Of a stretch of DNA of 22,068 nucleotides, positions 7,458-13,588 are shown in pieces (position 1 is the stretch's first letter; the number at the start of each line of letters is the position of its first letter). The position numbers and the translations under genes are program-made. This DNA is from Xanthomonas translucens pv. translucens DSM 18974 (GTDB lineage: Bacteria; Pseudomonadota; Gammaproteobacteria; Xanthomonadales; Xanthomonadaceae): assembly GCF_000331775.1 (NCBI RefSeq), contig NZ_CAPJ01000292.1:1-22068 (forward strand). The letters are read 5' to 3'. The notes beneath the pieces were generated by a model, which ran no database searches, was not told the origin of the DNA, and saw only the letters and a program-made list of their open reading frames with translations.

Positions 7458-7859
7458 TCAGCGGCGCCGCCGCGCGCCGCTCTCCAACCGCCACAGCAGA
7501 TCGCGCAGCGGGGTGAGCGCGGTGGCCATTCCCGCCGCCACGCCCAGCGCATCGGCCAGCGCGTCGAACGGATCGGCCGACCGCGTGGTGGTCCACGCGC
7601 CCTGCGCGAACTCGATGCCGATGCCCAGCAGCAGCAGGCCCAGCGCCGCCCAACGCCAGGCGCGCGGCCCGGCGTAGACCTGCACCGCACCGGCCGCCAG
7701 CAGCAGGTAGGCGGTGACATGCTCGACCTTGTCGGTGTCCGGCAGGTCGGATAGCTGCGGCGGGTACGGCATCATGCACACGTAGATCAGCCCCAGCACA
7801 CCCAGCCACCACAGCCCCAACCACAGCCAGGGCCGGCGGAATGCGCGCACCGCCGCCAT
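7458..7859 (-). CDS. VanZ-like family small membrane protein
   Basis: A 133-residue protein with about four hydrophobic segments: WLWLGLWWLGVLGLIYVCMM (about 11-30), the region after DKVEHVTAYLLLAAGAVQVY (about 44-63), RWAALGLLLLGIGIEFAQG (about 68-86), and a last one after DPFDALADALGVAAGMA (about 95-111). DKxxH in the second segment, GIxxEFxQ in the third and DxxADxxG in the fourth are typical of VanZ-like proteins (PF04892). The family takes its name from a teicoplanin-resistance accessory protein, but most members have no known function. Its ATG shares one base with the stop of the methyltransferase gene upstream (TGATG), so the two are probably translationally coupled. Confidence 0.85.
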   Translation of the reverse strand: MAAVRAFRRPWLWLGLWWLGVLGLIYVCMMPYPPQLSDLPDTDKVEHVTAYLLLAAGAVQVYAGPRAWRWAALGLLLLGIGIEFAQGAWTTTRSADPFDALADALGVAAGMATALTPLRDLLWRLESGARRRR

Positions 7860-9043
7860 CACAGCCGCCAGGTCAGGTCGCCGGCCAGGAACGCCGGCGC
7901 CAGCGACACGTCGCGTTCGAAACCCATCACCTGGAAGCGCTCGCCCATCTCGCTGGGCAGGGTCAAGCGCTTCACCTGCTCGCGCAGGCGCAGGCGGCCG
8001 CGTTCGTCGCTGCGCGCCTCGGCCTCGGCCAGCAGCGCAGCCAGGCCGTTGCCGAGCAGGAAGCTGGCCTGGGTGCAGTAGCCGCCCAGTTCGAAACCGG
8101 CGCCGGTGCCGGCCTCGGCCAGCGCGGTGAAGTCCACCGATGCGGTCAGGTCCTGCAGGCCCGGCCACAGATAGGGATCGGCATGGGTGCGATGCCGGTA
8201 GAACGCGCGCAGGGTGCCGTCGTCGCGCTGCGGCAGGTAGAACTCGCCGCGCGGATAGCCATAGTCGACGAACAGCATCGCGCCGCTGCGCAGGCCGCCG
8301 GCCACCGCCTGGATCCAGTACGGCAGCTGCGGCAGCAGTTCGGAGCGATAGCCATCGGCGAATGGCGTTTCCAGATCGCGTTCGACATGCCGCACCGCCG
8401 CCGCCAGCAACGGATCGGCCGGCTGCTCGCCACGGCGGAAGCGGCCTTCGCCGTCCAGGGTCACGGTTTCCTCGAACACCTCGCCGTCGCGCAGGGTGAA
8501 GCGCGGCGTCGGCAGCGCATCGATCACCTCGTTGGCGAACAGCACCCCGTTCCAGTCATCCTCGAACGGCCGGTCCAGCCACTCAACCAGGTCGAACACC
8601 GGCGGGATCAGCGCACGTTGCAGGCGTTCGCGCTGGCGTTCGCGCAGGTCGGCGCTGGGTTCGAGGATGGCGTAACGCTCGGGCAGCGCGTCCAGCGCCA
8701 GCAGGCGCTTGAGCATCACCTCGGCAAACGCGCCGCTGCCGCCGCCCACTTCCAGCATCCGCGCCTGCGGCCCGAGCTGCTGCAACACCGGCGCCAGCGC
8801 GTTGGAGACGGTGGCGGCGAACAACGGCCCCAGCTCCGGCGCAGTGACGAAGTCGCCGTCCGCGCCGAACTTGCTGCTGCCGGCGCTGTAGTAGCCCAGG
8901 CCCGGCGCGTACAGCGCCAGCTCCATGAAGCGCGAGAACGGAATCGCGCCGGCGCCGGCGGCGATCTCGGCGCGCAGATGTGCGGCCAGTCGATCGCTGT
9001 GGGCGAGCGCGTCGGCGTCGGGGGCGGGGAAGTCGATCGGCAT
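7859..9043 (-). CDS. MidA/NDUFAF7-type SAM-dependent methyltransferase
   Basis: A 394-residue protein starting MPIDFPAPDADALAHSDRLA at ATG 9043. IPFSRFMELALYAPGLGYY (34-52) and GDFVTAPELGPLFA (63-76) are hallmarks of the COG1565/PF02636 family. MLEVGGGSGAF (96-106) is the SAM-binding motif I, and FANEVIDALP follows further on. In mitochondria the homologue NDUFAF7 dimethylates an arginine of a complex I subunit; a bacterial role in respiratory complex assembly is plausible but unproven. The length is typical. The gene starts 54 bases from the divergent pteridine reductase gene, so the two share a short promoter region, and it overlaps the downstream VanZ-like gene by one base. A longer in-frame start exists but would run into the divergent gene. 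Confidence 0.9.
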   Translation of the reverse strand: MPIDFPAPDADALAHSDRLAAHLRAEIAAGAGAIPFSRFMELALYAPGLGYYSAGSSKFGADGDFVTAPELGPLFAATVSNALAPVLQQLGPQARMLEVGGGSGAFAEVMLKRLLALDALPERYAILEPSADLRERQRERLQRALIPPVFDLVEWLDRPFEDDWNGVLFANEVIDALPTPRFTLRDGEVFEETVTLDGEGRFRRGEQPADPLLAAAVRHVERDLETPFADGYRSELLPQLPYWIQAVAGGLRSGAMLFVDYGYPRGEFYLPQRDDGTLRAFYRHRTHADPYLWPGLQDLTASVDFTALAEAGTGAGFELGGYCTQASFLLGNGLAALLAEAEARSDERGRLRLREQVKRLTLPSEMGERFQVMGFERDVSLAPAFLAGDLTWRL

Positions 9044-9097
9044 GCGGCGCTGGATTGCGTGGACAATGCACAGCATAGCCGAGCGTGGAATGCACAC

Positions 9098-9832
9098 ATG
9101 ACCGAGACCAAAGTGGCCCTGATCACCGGCAGCGCGCGCCGCATCGGCGCCGGCATCGCGCGGCGCCTGCACGCGGCCGGCTATCGCCTGGCGCTACACG
9201 CGCATACCTCGCAGGCCGAGCTGCAGGCGCTGGCGCAGGAACTGGAACGCCTGCGCGCTGGCAGCACCCTGGCGCTGCAAGCCGACCTGCGCGATGCCGC
9301 GCAATTGCCGGCGCTGGTGGCGCAGTGCGTGCAGCGCTTCGGCCGGCTCGACGCGCTGGTCAACAATGCCTCCACCTTCTACCCCACCCCGCTGGCCGAG
9401 GCCACGCCGGCGCAATGGGACGACCTGTTCGCGGTCAACGCGCGCGCGCCGCTGTTCCTGGCCCAGGCCGCGGCCGCGCAACTGCGCGCACACCGCGGCG
9501 CGATCGTCAACATCACCGACCTGCACGCCGAACAGCCGCTGCGCGCGCACCCACTGTACAGCGCGGCCAAGGCCGCGCTGGCGATGCTGACCCGCTCGCT
9601 GGCGCTGGAACTGGCGCCGCAGGTGCGGGTCAACGCCATCGCCCCCGGCGCGATCCTGTGGCCGGAAGCCGGCAAGGACAGCGCCGCGCAGCAGGCCTTG
9701 CTGGCACGCACCCCGCTGGCGCGGATCGGCCAAGTCGAGGAAATCGCCGAAGCGGTGCGCTGGCTGCTGGACGACGCCGGTTTCGTCACCGGGCAGACGT
9801 TGCGGGTGGATGGGGGGCGGGGGCTTTCTTGA
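9098..9832 (+). CDS. Pteridine reductase (short-chain dehydrogenase, PTR1/FolM type)
   Basis: A 244-residue SDR protein. TGSARRIG at 10-17 fits the TGX3RXG nucleotide-binding motif that separates pteridine reductases from ordinary SDRs, whose motif is TGX3GXG. The NNA motif is at 89-91. Asp141, Tyr154 and Lys158 have the same spacing as the PTR1 catalytic residues Asp181, Tyr194 and Lys198, with Asp replacing the usual SDR serine. The C-terminus GQTLRVDGGRGLS is typical. The predicted reaction is NADPH-dependent reduction of dihydrobiopterin, dihydromonapterin or dihydrofolate in the cytoplasm. A FolK gene converges on it, which supports a pterin role. GGGACT-type repeats begin six bases after the stop. 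Confidence 0.92.
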   Translation: MTETKVALITGSARRIGAGIARRLHAAGYRLALHAHTSQAELQALAQELERLRAGSTLALQADLRDAAQLPALVAQCVQRFGRLDALVNNASTFYPTPLAEATPAQWDDLFAVNARAPLFLAQAAAAQLRAHRGAIVNITDLHAEQPLRAHPLYSAAKAALAMLTRSLALELAPQVRVNAIAPGAILWPEAGKDSAAQQALLARTPLARIGQVEEIAEAVRWLLDDAGFVTGQTLRVDGGRGLS

Positions 9833-9837
9833 GAGCC

Positions 9838-9861
9838 GGGACTGGGGACTGGGGGACTCGG
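9838..9861 (+). repeat. GGGACT(C/G) imperfect tandem repeat, forward arm
   Basis: Three imperfect copies of GGGACTG/GGGACTCGG follow the pteridine reductase stop directly. They are in the opposite orientation to the CGAGTCCC copies at 9953-10024, so the two arms could pair in RNA from either strand. Confidence 0.7.
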
Positions 9862-9952
9862 TGGTCATGAAAGCTGGCAGTGCCTCGCCCAGCGGACGCT
9901 CGAGGCAGCAAACCACTCCCAAGACCTCCACATCCCACGAATGCCGCCGTCA

Positions 9953-10024
9953 TCGAGTCCCGCGTCCCAAGTCCCGGCTTCATCGAGTCCCGAGTTCCGG
10001 CTCCATCGAGTCCCGAGTCCCGGC
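9953..10024 (-). repeat. CGAGTCCC-type 23-base repeat, reverse arm
   Basis: Three successive units with the core CATCGAGTCCCGAGTCCCGG, the first diverged and slightly longer, the other two 23 bases and nearly identical. The last two enter the 3' end of folK and supply its final residues and stop codon. The same family recurs at 11454-11468 and 11542-11562. Confidence 0.8.
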
Positions 10025-10510
10025 TTCACCAAGCTCCACCACCTCGAACACCTCCCCGAACTGCGCATGCGCCTGCCACAGCGCGCTCAGGCTGCGGCCG
10101 CTGAGCGGGTCGACGAAATCGGCGGCGATGTCGGCCAGCGGCTTGAGCACGAAGGCGTGGCGCAGTTCCGGGCGCGGGATGCGCAGGTGGCCGGGGCCTT
10201 CGACGATACGGTCGCCGTAGAACACCATGTCGATGTCCAGGGCGCGGTTGCTGAAACGCGGAGCGCTGCGGTCGCGGCCATGCGCGTCTTCCAGCGCATG
10301 CAGCCATGTACACAGCACTTCCAGCTCCCACTCGGTGTGCAACGATACGGCATTGTTCAGGAACGGTGGGCCGTCGAATCCGACCGCCGCGGTGCGGTAG
10401 GTCGGGGACACCACGATCTGGCCGAAACGCTGGCGCAGCGCAGCTATCGCGGCGGACAGATGCTGTTGCGGGCGCACATTGCTGCCCAGGCTGAGGAGCA
10501 CGATGGTCAT
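9980..10510 (-). CDS. folK: 2-amino-4-hydroxy-6-hydroxymethyldihydropteridine diphosphokinase
   Basis: A 176-residue protein. ATG at 10510 (MTIVLLSLGSN) is chosen over the ATG 15 bases upstream because family members begin directly at the first strand. GSN at 9-11, PPFLNNAV (48-55), RDRSAPRFSNRALDIDMVFY (79-98) with the metal-binding aspartates 92 and 94, and IPRPELRHAFVLKPLADIA are diagnostic of HPPK, which transfers pyrophosphate from ATP to the hydroxymethyl-pterin in folate synthesis. The last 16 residues (161-176, GEAGTRDSMEPELGTR) and the stop codon are encoded by the intergenic GAGTCCC repeats and are probably not part of the functional fold. The gene converges on the pteridine reductase. 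Many related genomes keep a folK beside panB/panC, so this may be a second copy; that cannot be settled here. Confidence 0.9.
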   Translation of the reverse strand: MTIVLLSLGSNVRPQQHLSAAIAALRQRFGQIVVSPTYRTAAVGFDGPPFLNNAVSLHTEWELEVLCTWLHALEDAHGRDRSAPRFSNRALDIDMVFYGDRIVEGPGHLRIPRPELRHAFVLKPLADIAADFVDPLSGRSLSALWQAHAQFGEVFEVVELGEAGTRDSMEPELGTR

Positions 10511-10605
10511 GCGATATTCGCGCATGCCGCGGCCGCAACCGTCAACGGGTAGCCAAGCCCGTCCCCCCCGCATAGAATCGAAACGCACTGAACTCCGGCA
10601 GCGAC

Positions 10606-11445
10606 ATGACTTATTGCGTAGGCATCGAAGTGGACGAAGGCTTGGTCTTCGCCGCAGACACACGCACCAACGCCTCGCTGGACGACGTCCGCGTGCATCG
10701 CAAGCTGCACGTGTTCGAGTATCCGGGGCAGGCGGTGTTCGCATTGATGTCGGCGGGCAACCTGGCCACCACCCAGCTGGCGATCTCCAAGCTGCAACGC
10801 GATGCGGACGATCCCGACGCGCCACGCAGCCTGCGCTCGTTCAAACACCTGTTCGAGGTCGCCGAGTACGTCGGCGAGGTCCTGGTCTCCAGCCAGGTCA
10901 AACTGTCAGACCAGTCCCAGCACAGCGGCATCAACGTGCAGTCCACGCTGATCCTGGGCGGGCAGATCGCCGGCGAGCGGCCCGGGCTGTACATGATCTA
11001 CCCGCTGGGCAACGCCATCGCCACCTCGCCGGAGACGCCGTACCTGCAGATCGGCGAGTCCAAATACGGCAAGCCGATCCTGGACCGCATCATTCGCCCG
11101 GAGATGCAGCTGGAGGACGCCGCGCGCACCGCGCTGGTGTCGCTGGACTCCACCATCCGCTCCAACCTGTCGGTCGGCATGCCGATCGACGTGGCCCTGA
11201 TCCGCCGCAACGATCTGCGCGTGACCGAACGCCTGCGCCTGGAAGCGGACACCCCGCTGTACTCGGAAATCCACGACACCTGGTCGCGCAAGCTGGAGCA
11301 CGCGGTGCGCACGCTGCCGCGCTTCCCGTGGGAGCCGGCGATGACCAGCCAGAGCGAAACCGACAACCGCGGCAACCTGCCGCCGCTGCCGCCGCGCCGC
11401 GTGCCGGCCCGGCGCGACCCGGAAGACCAGTCGTCGCAGCAGTGA
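10606..11445 (+). CDS. Anbu (ancestral proteasome beta-subunit-like) peptidase
   Basis: A 279-residue protein beginning MTYCVGIEVDEGLVFAADTR. After removal of Met1 the N-terminal nucleophile would be Thr1, with Asp17 and Lys32 (mature numbering) placed like the proteasome Thr1/Asp17/Lys33 set. TRTNAS, KLHVFE, GGQIAGERPGLYMIYPLGN and ESKYGKPILDR are typical of Anbu (COG3484). Published Anbu structures show open ring or helical assemblies, and the natural substrate is unsettled. The C-terminal tail (about 245-279) is Pro/Arg-rich and looks disordered. Many Anbu genes sit with a transglutaminase-like protease, an alpha-E (DUF403) protein and an ATP-grasp protein; none is adjacent here. It is divergent from folK with a 95-base gap containing CATAGAAT, a possible -10 without a clear -35. 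Confidence 0.92.
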   Translation: MTYCVGIEVDEGLVFAADTRTNASLDDVRVHRKLHVFEYPGQAVFALMSAGNLATTQLAISKLQRDADDPDAPRSLRSFKHLFEVAEYVGEVLVSSQVKLSDQSQHSGINVQSTLILGGQIAGERPGLYMIYPLGNAIATSPETPYLQIGESKYGKPILDRIIRPEMQLEDAARTALVSLDSTIRSNLSVGMPIDVALIRRNDLRVTERLRLEADTPLYSEIHDTWSRKLEHAVRTLPRFPWEPAMTSQSETDNRGNLPPLPPRRVPARRDPEDQSSQQ

Positions 11446-11453
11446 GTGAAGCC

Positions 11454-11562
11454 GGGACTCGGGACTCGTAAAAGCTGGACTACGACGACTGCAGGCGTGT
11501 CTGAACTAAGGAAGGCAACGCCGTTGTTGCTGTTGCCCTTCCGAGTCCCGAGTCCCGACTCC
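11454..11562. repeat. Inverted GGGACTCG repeats between the convergent anbu and kinase genes
   Basis: GGGACTCGGGACTCG (11454-11468) and its perfect reverse complement (11542-11556, continuing to 11562) flank about 73 bases. Inside lies a second imperfect inverted pair, GGAAGGCAAC / GTTGCCCTTCC. The structure lies between the anbu stop and the original hybrid-kinase stop at 11563, so it may act as a bidirectional transcription end. The present kinase frame now reads through most of it. Confidence 0.7.
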
Positions 11563-13141
11563 TCAACCACTCTCCAACGCATGCGCCACCGCGCGGAACA
11601 CGCGCTGCATTTCCAGCGGCTTGCGCAACACGTGCACGGCGATCATGCGCCACCGCGCGGAACACGCGCTGCATTTCCAGCGGCTTGCGCAACACGTGCA
11701 CGGCGATGTCGCGCGGGAAGTGGTCGCGCTGCATCGCCGTGCCGGCATCCTCGAGCACGATCGCCGGGCCGCGATAGTCCAGGTCCTGCAAGGCCAGCAG
11801 CAGGCTCACCGCCGACAGCAGGATGATGTCGCTGTCCACGATCAGCAGATCCGGCATGCCGTGTTCGCGCACGTCGCGCAGCGCCGCGGCGCCGTCGGAG
11901 GCCAGCTGTGGCTGATAGCCCTGGCTGGACAGGGCATTGCCCAGCAGCGACAGGCGCGTGGCCTCGCCGTCGACCAGCAACACGCGCTGGCCCTTACCCA
12001 TCGGGATCGCCGGCTCCGGCTCGGCCGAGGGCGCCTGGCCGCGCAGCGGAATCAGCAGTTCGAAGCAGGTGCCCACGCCCGGCGTGCTGTCCACGCCGAT
12101 GCTGCCGCCGTAGCTCTCGACGATGCGCTTGCACGAGATCAGGCCCAGGCCGGTGCCGTCGGGCTTTGTGGTGAAGAACGGGCTGAACAGTTGCGCCTGG
12201 GTGGCGGCGTCCATGCCCACGCCGGTGTCGCGGACCAGAATCCGCACCTGCTCGTTGCCGTCGGCGCCGAGCGCCGGCGCCGCCGCAATGCTCAGCGCGC
12301 CGCCGCCGGGCATCGCCTGGATCGCGTTCAGGCCGAGGTTGAGCAGGCACTGCTGCAGCTCGGTGTAATTGGCCTCGATCGACAGCGCGGCATCGGCCAC
12401 CTCCACCTGCAGGCTGACCCGCTCCGGCAGGCTGCTCTTGAGCAGCATCTGCACCGCCTGGAACAGGCCGGCGATGGACACCCGCTCGCTGGGCGTGCGC
12501 GAACCGCGCACGAACGACAGCATCGATTCGGCCATCTCGTGGCCGCGCCGGCCGCACTCGGCGATGACCTCGGCCAAGTGCCGCAGCTGCGGGTCGTCGC
12601 TGCGCTCGATCATCAGCTCCGGCACGATCAGCAGCGGCTGCAGGATGTTGCGCAGGTCGTGGCTGAGACCGGCGGCGAGCAGCGCCAGGCTCTCCAGCCG
12701 CTGCGCGCGCATCAGTTCGCCCTCGACCCGCTGCCGCTCGCGCTCGGTGCGCGCCTCGCGGATCGCGCGCACCACCGCCGACGGCAACCGGGTCGGGTTG
12801 TGCTTGATGATGTAATCGTTGGCGCCATCGCGCAGCGCCTCCACCGCGGTCTCCTCGCCGATCGTGCCGGAGACGAAGATGAAGGGCATCGAGCTGCTGT
12901 GCTCGCGCAGCACGCGCAGCGCCTGGTGGCCGGAGAACTCCGGCATGCTCAGGTCCGACAACACGATGTCCGGGGCGAACTCGCGCAGCGCCGCGCGCAG
13001 CGCGGACTCGCCTTCCACACGGCGAAAGGTCGCCTCCAATCCGGCATCCAGCAGCTGGTCGGACAGCAGCTCGGCGTCCTCCGGAGAATCCTCGACCATG
13101 AGGATCCGCAGCGGCCCTAGATTGGTGCCGGTGGTGGGCAT
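11480..13141 (-). CDS. Hybrid response regulator/histidine kinase (REC-HisKA-HATPase-REC) with a frameshifted tail
   Basis: A 553-residue soluble protein. REC1 (about 11-128) has acidic residues Glu17/Asp18, phosphoacceptor Asp63 (DIVLSDLSMPE) and Lys113. A short coiled linker leads to a dimerisation domain with GLSHDLRNILQPL (His161). The ATPase domain has LNLGLNAIQAM (Asn272), RDTGVGM, SPFFTTKPDGTGLGL. REC2 (about 385-498) has Asp436 and Lys486, but its acidic pocket reads VDGE rather than the usual D-D/E. A perfect 64-base duplication (11580-11707) shifts the frame after His499. Without it the protein would end AVAHALESG at 504 residues; the present 54-residue tail is new sequence ending in intergenic repeats. 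The ATG is six bases after the response-regulator stop, giving an operon with it and the membrane kinase. It probably takes or returns phosphate in a relay with them. Confidence 0.9.
   Translation of the reverse strand: MPTTGTNLGPLRILMVEDSPEDAELLSDQLLDAGLEATFRRVEGESALRAALREFAPDIVLSDLSMPEFSGHQALRVLREHSSSMPFIFVSGTIGEETAVEALRDGANDYIIKHNPTRLPSAVVRAIREARTERERQRVEGELMRAQRLESLALLAAGLSHDLRNILQPLLIVPELMIERSDDPQLRHLAEVIAECGRRGHEMAESMLSFVRGSRTPSERVSIAGLFQAVQMLLKSSLPERVSLQVEVADAALSIEANYTELQQCLLNLGLNAIQAMPGGGALSIAAAPALGADGNEQVRILVRDTGVGMDAATQAQLFSPFFTTKPDGTGLGLISCKRIVESYGGSIGVDSTPGVGTCFELLIPLRGQAPSAEPEPAIPMGKGQRVLLVDGEATRLSLLGNALSSQGYQPQLASDGAAALRDVREHGMPDLLIVDSDIILLSAVSLLLALQDLDYRGPAIVLEDAGTAMQRDHFPRDIAVHVLRKPLEMQRVFRAVAHDRRARVAQAAGNAARVPRGGACVGEWLRSRDSGLGRATATTALPSLVQTRLQSS
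11580..11707. repeat. Perfect 64-bp tandem duplication in the hybrid kinase 3' end
   Basis: 11580-11643 and 11644-11707 are identical over 64 bases with no spacer, each beginning CATGCGCCACCGCGCGGAAC. Since 64 is not a multiple of three, the second copy read (nearer the gene end) is out of frame. The lack of any difference suggests a very recent event or an assembly artefact. Confidence 0.97.
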
Positions 13142-13147
13142 GCGCGC

Positions 13148-13588
13148 TTACTCTTTGTCCGGCGCCTGATTGATCAACGCCCAGAACGTGCCCAGCGTCT
13201 TCACCGCAGTGAAGAACTGGTCCACGTCCACCGGCTTGACCACGTAGGCATTGACGCCCAGATCCCAGCTGCGCGCCAGGTCGCTTTCCTCGCGCGAGGA
13301 CGACAGGATCACCACCGGCAGGCGCTTGAGCGATTCGTCGGTGCGCACCAGCTTCAGCACTTCCAGCCCGTCCATGCGCGGCATCTTGATGTCCAGCAGC
13401 AGCACCGCCGGCAGGCCTTCCTCGCGGTCGGCGTAGGCGCCGCGGCGCAGCAGGTAGTCCATCGCCTCCACGCCGTCTTCGACATGCACGATGGGATTGG
13501 CCAGGCGCGCATCGCGCAGCGCATCGACCGCCATCTCGGCATCGGCGGGGCTGTCTTCGGCCAGCAGGATGGTGCGGATGGCGGTCAT
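13148..13588 (-). CDS. Single-domain response regulator (RcpA-like)
   Basis: A 146-residue stand-alone receiver domain. Glu11/Asp12, phosphoacceptor Asp66 (LLLDIKMPRMDGLEVLK), Ser96 and Lys118 (VVKPVDVDQFF) are all in place, so it should be phosphorylated normally. There is no output domain; such proteins, often paired with phytochrome-like kinases, pass phosphate or bind partner proteins. The insert YLLRRGAYADREEGLP before the Asp strand is typical of the RcpA/Rcp1 group. The ATG overlaps the stop of the membrane kinase by four bases (ATGA), so translation is probably coupled, and the hybrid kinase follows six bases after the stop. The membrane kinase is the obvious phosphate donor; this is inference from gene order. 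Confidence 0.93.
   Translation of the reverse strand: MTAIRTILLAEDSPADAEMAVDALRDARLANPIVHVEDGVEAMDYLLRRGAYADREEGLPAVLLLDIKMPRMDGLEVLKLVRTDESLKRLPVVILSSSREESDLARSWDLGVNAYVVKPVDVDQFFTAVKTLGTFWALINQAPDKE

Noticed and set aside
6544..7824. A 426-codon version of the expansin starting far upstream
   Set aside because: The added N-terminus overlaps the VanZ-like gene in another frame and lacks a signal peptide; GTG 7248 with a GGAGA site precedes a proper signal peptide.
7841..9832. A 663-codon plus-strand frame joining antisense sequence to the pteridine reductase
   Set aside because: Only the part from 9098 looks like protein; the rest is antisense to the methyltransferase.
9953..10024. CRISPR or integron-type direct repeats
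   Set aside because: Units are 23-28 bases without spacers and contain internal short repeats; no cas or integrase genes are near.
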